From the NCBI GenBank assembly GCA_017615055.1, contig JAGAAW010000043.1:1-62843 (forward strand): a stretch of 62,843 nucleotides of DNA. The letters are read 5' to 3'. Position numbers and translations under genes: made by a program. The DNA comes from Fibrobacter sp. (GTDB taxonomy: Bacteria; Fibrobacterota; Fibrobacteria; Fibrobacterales; Fibrobacteraceae). Positions 8,720 to 16,374 of the stretch are shown here, piece by piece; positions within the stretch are counted from its first letter, which is position 1; each line of letters starts with the position of its first letter. The notes under the pieces are model-generated. The model saw only the letters and a program-made list of their open reading frames with translations. It had not been told where the DNA came from and did no database searches.

Positions 8720-9592
8720 TTAAAAATCATAATCGCTGCCGAACATACAATCTTTTTCTGTCACGTTCGACATATTCCACTTGCTGATGTCGCCATGGAA
8801 TTGGGAATTATAGAACATAGATTTCATACTTGTCACGTTCGACACATCCCACTGGCTGATGTCTCCATCAAATACAGAGCCATAAAACATCAAACCCATA
8901 TCCGTTACCTTCGATACATCCCACTTGCTGATATCGCCATTAAACAGTGATGTGCCAAACATTTCCTTCATATTCTCCACATTTGACACATCCCACTTAC
9001 TGATATCGCCATTAAAAATAGAATTAGAAAACATCAGGTTCATATCCGTCACCTTAGATACATTCCATTGACTGATATCACCGTTGAAACGCGAGCTTTC
9101 AAACATTGATGCCATGTATATTACATTCGACACATCCCACTGGCTAATGTCTCCATGGAATCTAGTGTACATAAACATCCTACCCATAACCACCACGTTT
9201 GACACATCCCACTGGCTAATATCACCGTCAAACAGAGAACAGGCGAACATGCCGTTCATATCCTTTACACTGGACACATCCCACTGGCTGATGTCGCCAT
9301 TGAATTGGGAGCCACAGAACATCCTAAACATATCCTCCACGTTTGACACGTCCCACTGGCTAATGTCACCGTTGAACATGCCCCTTATTTTCGCCTTTCT
9401 ATCTAGCTCAGCAGCATCGTCTTCATCATCTTCATCCCGGCTACAACCGCGCGCAGAATCGAACAACCCGCTCATATCCGTCACCTGCGACACGTCTATA
9501 AAATTCAAATCGCATTCGGGGCCATTTTCCTCAATGGCCTTGTCGATCAGCTGAATGAGATGCTTTCTATCGCGAGCGATAACCTTAACCAT
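8720..9592 (-). CDS. BspA-like / DUF285 repeat protein without signal peptide
   Basis: 290 aa. After a 45-residue lead ([20 protein letters not shown]...) and an acidic insert ([10 protein letters not shown]), nine 24-aa repeats of the form [20 protein letters not shown] run to the C-terminus. This is the DUF285/BspA leucine-rich-like solenoid abundant in mycoplasmas, Fibrobacter and other host-associated bacteria, usually on the cell surface. Here no signal peptide, lipobox or sorting domain is visible, so it appears cytoplasmic. The start is fixed by an AAAAAAGGAGGCACG ribosome-binding site. A long AT-rich leader (about 130 nt) precedes it. Confidence 0.88.
   Translation of the reverse strand: MVKVIARDRKHLIQLIDKAIEENGPECDLNFIDVSQVTDMSGLFDSARGCSRDEDDEDDAAELDRKAKIRGMFNGDISQWDVSNVEDMFRMFCGSQFNGDISQWDVSSVKDMNGMFACSLFDGDISQWDVSNVVVMGRMFMYTRFHGDISQWDVSNVIYMASMFESSRFNGDISQWNVSKVTDMNLMFSNSIFNGDISKWDVSNVENMKEMFGTSLFNGDISKWDVSKVTDMGLMFYGSVFDGDISQWDVSNVTSMKSMFYNSQFHGDISKWNMSNVTEKDCMFGSDYDF
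8730..9380 (-). repeat. nine 72-bp coding repeats (DUF285 units)
   Basis: Each unit encodes FxGDIS(Q/K)W(D/N)(V/M)S and then a variable 14-residue segment. The units are in frame and diverged, so they are a protein solenoid and not a CRISPR array. Confidence 0.9.
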
Positions 9593-9730
9593 CGTGCCTC
9601 CTTTTTTGAAAAAAATTTTGGGGAAAAGATGGAAATTGAGGGAATACGGTGAAAAACCCGAAAAATCCTAAAATTTTTCTCTATCAAAAACCCACAATTT
9701 CTATTAAATCAATTTCCCAAAAGCTGAGCA

Positions 9731-9768
9731 AATATAGTAAAAAAGGCCCCCTTTGTCAAGGGAGCCTA
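9731..9768 (-). promoter_or_regulatory. composite terminator-promoter
   Basis: On the minus strand a hairpin GGCTCCCTT/AAGGGGGCC followed by T6 (9741-9768) terminates the upstream gene. The same bases supply -35 TTGACA (9754-9759), a 17-nt spacer and -10 TATATT (9731-9736) for the BspA-like gene, so the -35 lies at the hairpin loop. Confidence 0.7.
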
Positions 9769-9788
9769 TTGTCAGGAAATGACACTCG

Positions 9789-9932
9789 CTAGTTCGAGAA
9801 CGCCATCTGCTTCCAGTTAGGCATGTTCGCATAGCGCGCCTTGTATGCCTTGATGAACACGCGGAAGTCAATCGCCTTGTTACGCATGCGGCGGTCGTTC
9901 AGGAACGTCGGCGAACTGATCCAGCGGAACGC
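9789..9932 (-). pseudogene. in-frame 47-codon tail after an amber stop
   Basis: Reading past the TAG at 9933-9935 in the same frame gives 47 sense codons, beginning AFRWISSPTFLND and ending NWKQMAFSN, before a second TAG at 9789-9791. That stop is only about 20 nt before the terminator, as expected for a natural gene end. The upstream gene therefore probably lost its C-terminus to a nonsense mutation; the alternative is amber readthrough. The paralogue at 11183-12490 has no equivalent tail. Confidence 0.6.
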
Positions 9933-10814
9933 CTATGCGGGGATAAGGTCGTGCATCTTGTCGAAGATGTAGCAGATTTTTTCCTCGGTACGGTTTGCCT
10001 GGTACGGCTCAAGTCTCAATTCCTTGCCGTACTTCCTGCTGAAATACAGGCTATCCTGCGCGAGGAACTCGGAATAATCCGACACCTTGTAGCCGCGGAG
10101 ATACTCGGAATGGAACGTAACGAACATCGTCTTCGATTCGAACGAGTACCAGTTAATATACTTGTCAGGGTCGCAGAGGTGCAAGAGCCCGTTACGGACG
10201 GGGGCGCCACTATTCTTCTTGGACTTGAACACGAATTCCACGAGGGCGGCCTTCACCTGGTTCACACTATTGAACTGCGGCTTGGTCGGCCAGGTCACAA
10301 AGCGATGGAAAATGGCAAACACAAGCGCGAGATCCTTCTTCATGCCAGCCACAGTAACGTAGTCATGCCACAGGCCAGATTCCCTATCGTAATCCTCAAG
10401 GCTATCCATCCAGTGTTCCTCGACGGAAATCGCATCGCCGTACATACCGCAGGAGGTTTTGCAGTCCATGCCCAGGGACCACAGCCAATGCAGATGGGCA
10501 CAGGCAAGGGCCAGCCTGGCCGAGAGCGAGTCCCTAGCCTTGGGAGCCTTACGGCGCAGGTACAGTTCGAATACACTCTTGTACGAAGGGTCGCCCCCCA
10601 CCAGTTCGGAGAACGCTACCTCGGCGCCATCCTTTTCGAGAGTCGCGAACTCGATGGAGCCATCGTCACCCACAGTCACGTGCTTCGAGAAATCGATGGC
10701 ACGGTCATCGATGATGGTCTTCTTGAGGAAGGCATCGAACAGGTCGTAGATGCATTCCTTGCCCTCCTGCGCGAAGCGGAGGTAAGAGTAGTTGTTGGTG
10801 GTCTTCTTTTCCAT
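9933..10814 (-). CDS. unknown protein, paralogue of 11183-12490 (probably C-truncated)
   Basis: 293 aa, unrecognised. It shares with its larger neighbour the N-terminal block YDLFDAFLKKT..D.AIDFSK, a central LALA..HLHWLWSLG block, FVTWPTKPQF, and the C-terminal APVRNGLLHLCDPDKYINWYSF...ANRTEEKICYIFDKMH. It is shorter because about 140 central residues are absent. The PDKYIN block faintly recalls N-terminal regions of McrB-like proteins, which I do not trust as an assignment. No signal peptide or membrane segment. It ends at an amber codon with 47 further in-frame codons beyond. Confidence 0.75.
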   Translation of the reverse strand: MEKKTTNNYSYLRFAQEGKECIYDLFDAFLKKTIIDDRAIDFSKHVTVGDDGSIEFATLEKDGAEVAFSELVGGDPSYKSVFELYLRRKAPKARDSLSARLALACAHLHWLWSLGMDCKTSCGMYGDAISVEEHWMDSLEDYDRESGLWHDYVTVAGMKKDLALVFAIFHRFVTWPTKPQFNSVNQVKAALVEFVFKSKKNSGAPVRNGLLHLCDPDKYINWYSFESKTMFVTFHSEYLRGYKVSDYSEFLAQDSLYFSRKYGKELRLEPYQANRTEEKICYIFDKMHDLIPA

Positions 10815-10950
10815 AGTGAACCTCGTGAATTAGGTGGAATAAAAATTTTAGGTGAAGTGAAAATCGAAAAGGGTACGACGAAAAACAAAAAATCTATTTC
10901 AATTTTTTTTACCCTCAAAAACTTTTTATTTATTCTTAAATATCCATACT

Positions 10951-10973
10951 CATCCTATATATATTATAGGATG
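10951..10973. promoter_or_regulatory. 9-bp inverted repeat over the -10 box
   Basis: CATCCTATA and TATAGGATG flank a 5-nt centre. The dyad covers the -10 of the gene at 9933-10814, the position of a repressor operator. No cognate factor is identifiable. Confidence 0.55.
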
Positions 10974-11039
10974 TAGGGGCCCCATTTGTAAAGAAAATAA
11001 TTTTCAGAAAAATTTATTGGATACTTGCAGGTAAAAAAA

Positions 11040-11067
11040 GAGATCCCCGGCCAAGCCGGGGATGACA
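11040..11067. repeat. dispersed palindromic repeat, copy 1
   Basis: The sequence GAGATCCCCGG, one variable base, CAAGCCGGGGATGACA forms a CCCCGG/CCGGGG hairpin. A second copy lies at 16273-16302, also intergenic. It is a REP-like element. Confidence 0.75.
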
Positions 11068-11182
11068 AGCGATGGTATAAAATGTATGGGTCCCCTCCGC
11101 TGCTCCCCAAAGGGGATAACTCCACTAAGGACATAAATGTCCAAGTGTCGTTTAGCTCCGAGGATGACGACGGGGATGACAG

Positions 11183-12490
11183 TTACACGGCAGCGGGTGT
11201 GTGCAATTTGTCGTAGATATGGCAGATTCTTTCTTCGGTGCGGTTTGCACGGTATTCACCTTCGAATTCCCCGTCAGTAACTCCCTTCAGGGAATAGAAC
11301 AGAGAATCCTCGCCATTGTATTTCGCTTCGCCGCTGTCAATATAGTCGCTCAGCAGGGTCTTGTGATGTTCGACGTACGCAACCTTTTCCCTGAAAGTAT
11401 AGAAGTTAATATACTTGTCCGGATTGCAGAAGTGCAGTAGCCCGTTGCGGACGGGAGCGTCGAGATCCTTCCTGGTCTTGAACACATAATCGACAAGTGC
11501 CAACTTTACGTCTTCCATGCGGTCAAATTCCGGCCTTGTGGGCCAGCTTACGAAACGGCGGATGATAGCATTCAGCAGCACAATGTCCTTTTTCCTGAAT
11601 TTCGTCAGGAAATCCTTGTACCCCTTTTTCTCGATGTACGTGGCAATGCTCTTTTCGAACTTTTCTGCAACCTTGGATGCAGTTACCAACGTCTCCTTGC
11701 GCGGCTTCTTGGCTTCACCGGATTCCTGGGCATTAGAAAAATATTCCTTCAAGATAAGGCAGTCGCTACTCTTGGCGTAATCCTGGGCAAGGAATACGCT
11801 CTTGAGTTTGTCCTGCCACACCTTCCTAGTGTTCTTCTCGTCGCCACCCGCAGTCACGAACTTGGAAACAAGATCCTTGATTGCGATATCAGTTGCCTGA
11901 AGGTCGCCCTTGACAAACACGCGCCCCTGCCACAGGCTGTTCACGCCCAGCGACCACAACCAGTTATAGTGGGCCAAGGCCAGGTCGAGGTTTTCCTTGA
12001 ATTCCTTGGAAACGGTCATGGTCTTCACGGTCTTTTCGTTGACCTTCGACTCAGTCACCTTCATGTATTCAGCGGCAACTTCTCCTTCAGCGACATTGGT
12101 ATCCATGCCGTTCAGGTAATTGTCCAGCGCATCATTGTACAGGGCAAAGTCCTTGACCTGCACCTGTTCCTTTTTCTGCGCCTTCTGCCACTGGCCAACA
12201 CGCTTGGCATACGCTTGGTCGCTTTCGTTACGGCCACGCGCGGGCTGTTCGGTCCCAGCCTTCCCGGGTGCACGCACGGCCACTCCGATAATCTCGGAAA
12301 AACTCTTCTCGCAATCGGTAAATTCAACCGTACCGTCCTCATTCTGCACAACCGGCTTCGAGAAATCGATAGCCTTGTCTTCGATGACAGTCTTCTTGAG
12401 GAAGGCATCGAACAGTTTGTAGACGTATTCCTTGCCCGCGACCAGGAAGCGGGGGGAAGTCTGGGTGTTGGTGGTGTTGGTGTTGAGCAT
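11183..12490 (-). CDS. unknown protein, larger paralogue of 9933-10814
   Basis: 435 aa. Conserved blocks shared with the neighbour are YKLFDAFLKKTVIEDKAIDFSK near the N-terminus, LALAHYNWLWSLG (about residue 190), FVSWPTRPEFDR, and APVRNGLLHFCNPDKYINFYTF through ANRTEERICHIYDKLH at the end. A Lys/Glu-rich middle section is unique to this copy. It appears cytoplasmic and helical. Both paralogues have a promoter with a TTTACA-type -35 and a very AT-rich leader, suggesting common regulation. I do not recognise a family and assign no function. Confidence 0.8.
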   Translation of the reverse strand: MLNTNTTNTQTSPRFLVAGKEYVYKLFDAFLKKTVIEDKAIDFSKPVVQNEDGTVEFTDCEKSFSEIIGVAVRAPGKAGTEQPARGRNESDQAYAKRVGQWQKAQKKEQVQVKDFALYNDALDNYLNGMDTNVAEGEVAAEYMKVTESKVNEKTVKTMTVSKEFKENLDLALAHYNWLWSLGVNSLWQGRVFVKGDLQATDIAIKDLVSKFVTAGGDEKNTRKVWQDKLKSVFLAQDYAKSSDCLILKEYFSNAQESGEAKKPRKETLVTASKVAEKFEKSIATYIEKKGYKDFLTKFRKKDIVLLNAIIRRFVSWPTRPEFDRMEDVKLALVDYVFKTRKDLDAPVRNGLLHFCNPDKYINFYTFREKVAYVEHHKTLLSDYIDSGEAKYNGEDSLFYSLKGVTDGEFEGEYRANRTEERICHIYDKLHTPAAV

Positions 12491-12791
12491 TTTTTACCTC
12501 TTGGTTGAAAACTTATAATTTTTTTTGAGAAAAGAAAAAAAATCTTAAAAAATGGGGGCGAGGAGAGGGTATAGGGGTAAAACCAAAATTTTTATAAAAA
12601 AATTTTTCTACCCTCAACAAAATTTTTTATAAAATCTTAACTCTTCTTAACCATAAAGCCGGACAAATATAGTAAAAAATGCCATTTCTGTAAAGGGCGA
12701 AAGTTTATTCCAGGTTGGAATACGAATAATCCATTGACAGATTCCGTCAGTTATACGATAATAGGTATATCAGAGTTATAAAGGAGTTTTT
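12491..12791. other. intergenic region with two divergent promoters
   Basis: 301 bp. On the minus strand TTTACA (12689-12694), a 17-nt spacer and TATATT (12666-12671) start a leader of about 170 nt that contains an AT-rich inverted repeat (GGGTAGAAAAATTT...). On the plus strand a TATATC box and the AAAGGAG site serve the hydrolase gene. No further gene seen. Confidence 0.65.
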
Positions 12792-13610
12792 ATGATTGGA
12801 GCCATCATCGGCGATACGGTCGGGTCGATATACGAGTTCGACAACATCAAGACAAAGGATTTCGACCTGTTCAGCGACGGCATGTCCCCTACGGACGACA
12901 GCATACTCACCTTCGCGACGGCGGACTGGATTATGCGTGGCGGCGAGGCATGGAAATACTACGTGGCATATGCAAGCAAGTACGACTGCCCGGTCGGCGG
13001 TTACGGCGGCGGATTCACCAACTATGTCATCAAGGCTCGAATCGAGGGAAAGGGCACTCCCTACAACAGCTGCGGCAACGGATCTGCCATGCGCGTTTCG
13101 CCCGTGGGCTGGGCATTCAATACCAAGGAAGAGGTTCTCGCGAAGGCGAAGGAATCCGCGGAATGCACCCACAACCACCCCGAAGGCATCAAGGGTGCGC
13201 AGGCTACGGCGCTTGCCATATTCATGGCCCGCAACGGAGCCAGCAAGGACGAGATCAAGGCCACCATGGAAACCGAGTTCGGCTACAAACTGGACTTTAC
13301 CCTCGACGAACTGCGCCCCGCCTACAGCTGGAACTACCCGGGGGCAGCACTCTGCCAGGGAACCGTACCGCAGGCCATCCGCTGCGTGCTTGAGGCAAGC
13401 GACTACGAGGACGCCATCCGTAACGCGGTCTCGCTCGGCGGTGACAGCGACACGCTCGCCTGCATTGCGGGCGCCATCGCCGAACCGGTATTCGGAATCC
13501 CGAAAAAGATACGCACCATCGGGATGAATATCCTGAAGCACTATTTTCCGGAGCCGTACAAACTAGTAAATGCGTTCGAAAAAAAGTTCGGTTCGCGAGT
13601 TCTAGAATAA
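12792..13610 (+). CDS. ADP-ribosylglycohydrolase family protein (DraG-like)
   Basis: 272 aa. The DraG fold signatures are present: GAIIGDTVGS at the N-terminus, SPTDDS (Mg-binding aspartates), NGSAMRVSPVG, CTHNHPEG and GGDSDTLACIAGAIAE near the end. The family hydrolyses ADP-ribose from modified Arg or other acceptors using a binuclear Mg centre. An AAAGGAG site 7 nt upstream fixes the start. No obvious ADP-ribosyltransferase is encoded nearby, so its target may be DNA, protein or free ADP-ribose derivatives. Confidence 0.93.
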   Translation: MIGAIIGDTVGSIYEFDNIKTKDFDLFSDGMSPTDDSILTFATADWIMRGGEAWKYYVAYASKYDCPVGGYGGGFTNYVIKARIEGKGTPYNSCGNGSAMRVSPVGWAFNTKEEVLAKAKESAECTHNHPEGIKGAQATALAIFMARNGASKDEIKATMETEFGYKLDFTLDELRPAYSWNYPGAALCQGTVPQAIRCVLEASDYEDAIRNAVSLGGDSDTLACIAGAIAEPVFGIPKKIRTIGMNILKHYFPEPYKLVNAFEKKFGSRVLE

Positions 13611-13662
13611 ACTTAAGTTAGGACTGCGCGGGCGGACGGGATATATTACTACATTGTAATAT

Positions 13663-14799
13663 GTGAGACGACTTGCCAAGACCATAGCCGCCGCGAGCCT
13701 CCTGCTCGCCCTGCCTGCCCTGGCGCAAACCGATAGCACGGCAGTTCCCGCGGATTCCGCGACCGTGCAGGCTGATAGCGCCACTGCCGACACTACGCAT
13801 TTCCAGTGGTGGAGTGCAGTGCCCGTTCTCGGCTACACCGAGGAGACGGAACTCCAGTTCGGCGCGATGGTGAACTTCTTCATCCCCTCATCGTTCAAGG
13901 GCGGCAACTCGCAAGAAATCGACATCGCAGCCTACGGTTCCACCCGCAAGCAGTTCCAGTTCGCGGCCACGCCGTACTTCTACCTCGCACACGACCGCAT
14001 CTCGGGCTGGCTCGACTTTCGCTACCAGAACTGGGTGGGGCACTTCTTCGGCGTCGGCAACGACGTGGACATCGACGACTACATCAGCTTTGACCGCGAG
14101 ACGTTCTTCTTCATGGCCCTCGTGGAATCGAACCTCGGGCTCCCGCAATCGCTCCAGTTCTTCCGCTACGGCATGGTGCTCGACATCAACCACAGCGTAA
14201 TGGAGTTCAAGGACTACGAAGGCGACATCGCGCTCCCCGCAAACCCGGACGGATGGCGCACCGCCCTCGGGTACCACCTCACGGTAGACACGCGCGACAA
14301 CCCCAACTGGGCGCGCCACGGCATGTACCTGCAGTGGGAACACCGGTTCTACAGCGACGCGCTCGGCGACTTCGGCTTCACCTACCAGGAACTCGATTTG
14401 CGCACCTACGGCGAGACCATCTGGAACACCTCCATGGCGGTGGGCCTCATGTGGCAGCGCTCCGACGGCGACGTCCCCTTCGAATACATGGCGGGCCCCG
14501 ACGGCATCAAGCGTTTCCGCGGCGTGGAGATGAAGTACTTCCGCGACAACCAGGCGCTCATGATGCAGGTGGAACTCCGCAAGACGTTGTTCTGGAGGCT
14601 TGCCGGCGACATCTTCTTCGAGGGCGGCAAGGTCGGGCCATACTTCAGCCAGCTGCTGCGCAACGAGTGGCACCGTTCCGTCGGGTTCGGCGGCAAGTTT
14701 GCGCTCAACAAGAGCGAGCGCCTGTATGCCCGCGCCGAGTTCTCGTGGGTGGACTTCAAGAGCCTCGGCATGACGTTCTACTTCCGCGAGGCTTTTTAA
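13663..14799 (+). CDS. outer-membrane surface-antigen (BamA/Omp85-type) barrel protein
   Basis: 378 aa. A GTG start follows a TATATT box at 13641; an ATG two bases earlier is out of frame. The signal peptide ends near LALPALAQ. The mature protein is rich in alternating aromatic strands (FRYQNWVGHFFGVGN, GYHLTVDTRDNPNWARHGMYLQWEH) typical of the bacterial surface antigen barrel. It lacks POTRA domains, so it is a stand-alone barrel rather than BamA, and ends in a terminal F (FYFREAF) like many outer-membrane proteins. Likely an outer-membrane channel or passenger-free translocation barrel. Confidence 0.85.
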   Translation: MRRLAKTIAAASLLLALPALAQTDSTAVPADSATVQADSATADTTHFQWWSAVPVLGYTEETELQFGAMVNFFIPSSFKGGNSQEIDIAAYGSTRKQFQFAATPYFYLAHDRISGWLDFRYQNWVGHFFGVGNDVDIDDYISFDRETFFFMALVESNLGLPQSLQFFRYGMVLDINHSVMEFKDYEGDIALPANPDGWRTALGYHLTVDTRDNPNWARHGMYLQWEHRFYSDALGDFGFTYQELDLRTYGETIWNTSMAVGLMWQRSDGDVPFEYMAGPDGIKRFRGVEMKYFRDNQALMMQVELRKTLFWRLAGDIFFEGGKVGPYFSQLLRNEWHRSVGFGGKFALNKSERLYARAEFSWVDFKSLGMTFYFREAF

Positions 14800-14863
14800 A
14801 CTTTGCAAACCGCTCGCAAAATCGTTCGCGGCACTTTCCGGTGATTTAAATCACAACGAAAAA

Positions 14864-14893
14864 CGCGGACTCCGGGGTGGAATCCGCGCTTTT
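14864..14893. terminator. bidirectional terminator
   Basis: GCGGACTCC/GGAATCCGC hairpin followed by CTTTTTAT on the plus strand and GTTTTTC on the minus strand, between convergent genes. Confidence 0.8.
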
Positions 14894-14923
14894 TATTTCG
14901 AGATAGAATGCCTAAAAAGGACC

Positions 14924-15316
14924 TTAGTCCTTGATGCTCGTCCAGTCGAGCACGCCCTTCTTGTACAGGTAGATGTAGCCCGCTTCGAGGATAAACAGGA
15001 ACCCGAGCAGCACGATCAGGAGGTCCCAGCCGCCGGCGAGGAACTGCACCGTCCAGGGGTAGAGGAACGCCACTTCCAGGTCAAAAACGAGGAAAAGCAT
15101 AGCTACCATGTAGTATTTAACGGGGTAGCGCTCGTTCGCCGTGCCCGAAACGTGGGCAAGACCGCACTCGTAGGACGACCCCTTGATGAGGACGTTCTTC
15201 ACCTTGCCCGGGTGCAAAAACCAGTTGGCGAGGAGCAACACTGTGGGGATGCAAAGCGCCATAATGACCAGGATGGTCATGGCGAACGTGGTGTCGAAAA
15301 TTTCAACATTGCTCAT
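14924..15316 (-). CDS. nuoA: NADH-quinone oxidoreductase subunit A
   Basis: 130 aa with three transmembrane helices and the NuoA signatures KGSSYECGL and YPVKYYMVAMLFLVFDLEVAFLYPW. NuoA is a small membrane-arm subunit of complex I that helps form the quinone site region. The other nuo genes are not adjacent: the flanks are an outer-membrane protein and a FISUMP lipoprotein, and the gene has its own terminator. So it is a detached nuoA. A -10-like TATCTT lies about 10 nt before the ATG with no strong ribosome-binding site. Confidence 0.93.
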   Translation of the reverse strand: MSNVEIFDTTFAMTILVIMALCIPTVLLLANWFLHPGKVKNVLIKGSSYECGLAHVSGTANERYPVKYYMVAMLFLVFDLEVAFLYPWTVQFLAGGWDLLIVLLGFLFILEAGYIYLYKKGVLDWTSIKD

Positions 15317-15371
15317 AGTGATCTAAAAGATAGTAAAAAACTTTTTTCTGTTAACCCCGCCATTTGTAAAG

Positions 15372-15377
15372 TATATT
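15372..15377 (+). promoter_or_regulatory. -10 box implying a leaderless mRNA
   Basis: TATATT ends 7 nt before the ATG at 15385, so transcription should begin at or within a base of the start codon. No Shine-Dalgarno sequence can fit. Confidence 0.55.
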
Positions 15378-15384
15378 TGGGTAC

Positions 15385-16263
15385 ATGAAACGAATCATTT
15401 TAAAAATGGGCGTTTTGGGTGTGTTTTGTTTAGTTGCTGGCTGCTCCGACGACGGGAGCTCCAGTCCGTTACAGCCAGTCGCCGATAACGATACGGAGGT
15501 ATCTTCCTCCGACGAGGCAGTCGATAACAACAGCTCCTCCGGCACCAAGCCGAGCAGCGCATCCTCGACAAAATCGAGCGACAGCACAGGTGAAAGCGAT
15601 CCGGATACTACGGTAATCCACGAGCAGGTGATCATTACCGATTCCGGCACCGTCACAAGAACCTATATCAGTAGTGGCGTGTTCTGCTGGACCGCCGGCT
15701 GCGAGGAAAAGTACTCCTCCTCTTCGGCAGCCCCGAAATCTAGCGAAACCAAGATCGTGTTCACCGAGTCCTCCTCCTCTGCAGCGCCTCCCCCGACCAT
15801 TGAAGGCGACAAGCTGAAGGACAACCGCGACGGCAAGAGCTACAAGATCCAGAGCATCGCAGGCAAAATGTGGATGGCCGAAAACCTGAACTACGAAACC
15901 TCCAACAGCTTCTGCTCTACCGAGGGTGGTGAAGACCACTGTGCCAAGTACGGGCGTTACTACGTGTATGCCTCCGCCCAGCGTGCCTGCCCCGAAGGCT
16001 GGCGCATCCCGACAGTCGCCGAAGTGAATGCCGCCGATGCCGAAGTTCCGCACGAGTGGTGGAGTGTAGGCGGGCGATTCAAGCTTGCCGACGGCAAGGT
16101 TACCGAGTTCGGCTTGGAAAACGAACAGGGCTACATCTGGATCCAGGCCGAAGGCGAGAACAACTCCTTCCGCGTCAAGAACTACAACGATAGCGACGAT
16201 CACGAGCTACAGCACAGTGACGGAGCGGAACGCGCCTACAACGTGCGCTGCGTGCAGAACTAA
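15385..16263 (+). CDS. FISUMP-domain lipoprotein
   Basis: 292 aa. Lipobox LVAGC gives a lipidated Cys at about residue 19. A long Ser/Asp/Thr-rich linker (SSSDEAVDNNSSSG, SSASSTKSSDS, ESSSSAA) follows, and the C-terminal ~110 residues form a FISUMP domain (DNRDGKSYKIQSIAGKMWMA, ENLNYET, CPEGWRIPT, YNVRCVQN). FISUMP is the Fibrobacter succinogenes major paralogous domain, expanded in this genus and thought to act at the cell surface. The gene appears leaderless and ends at a strong terminator. Confidence 0.93.
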   Translation: MKRIILKMGVLGVFCLVAGCSDDGSSSPLQPVADNDTEVSSSDEAVDNNSSSGTKPSSASSTKSSDSTGESDPDTTVIHEQVIITDSGTVTRTYISSGVFCWTAGCEEKYSSSSAAPKSSETKIVFTESSSSAAPPPTIEGDKLKDNRDGKSYKIQSIAGKMWMAENLNYETSNSFCSTEGGEDHCAKYGRYYVYASAQRACPEGWRIPTVAEVNAADAEVPHEWWSVGGRFKLADGKVTEFGLENEQGYIWIQAEGENNSFRVKNYNDSDDHELQHSDGAERAYNVRCVQN

Positions 16264-16272
16264 ACCTGTAAG

Positions 16273-16302
16273 GGAGATCCCCGGTCAAGCCGGGGATGAC
16301 AG
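16273..16302. repeat. dispersed palindromic repeat, copy 2
   Basis: Same CCCCGG/CCGGGG hairpin and GATGACAG end as the element at 11040-11067, with one base different in the centre. Confidence 0.75.
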
Positions 16303-16307
16303 TTTAA

Positions 16308-16337
16308 GGGTCCGCTTTTAGCGGACCTTTTTTTTTG
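16308..16337 (+). terminator. Rho-independent terminator
   Basis: GGTCCGC/GCGGACC stem followed by nine T residues, downstream of the FISUMP lipoprotein. Confidence 0.88.
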
Positions 16338-16374
16338 CATGCAAATTGTTCCGGGAAAAAACTGCGCCGAGGGT

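Larger units (their letters stand above)
10815..11182. other. intergenic region, AT-rich leader, promoter and repeat
   Basis: 368 bp without a gene. It holds a long A/T-rich leader of the minus-strand gene, a promoter with TTTACA (10987-10992), 18-nt spacer and TATAAT (10963-10968), a 9-bp palindrome overlapping that -10, and a dispersed inverted repeat at 11040-11067. Confidence 0.7.

Noticed and set aside
8730..9380. Regular 72-bp repeats that could suggest a CRISPR array
   Set aside because: The units are in-frame DUF285 codons without conserved repeat/variable spacer structure; no cas genes are present. The 222-bp repeats at 51640-53020 are likewise coding.
9933..12490. McrB-like N-terminal domain in the unknown paralogue pair
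   Set aside because: Only a short PDKYIN-like block is reminiscent; no GTPase or nuclease partner is adjacent, so the resemblance was not used for naming.
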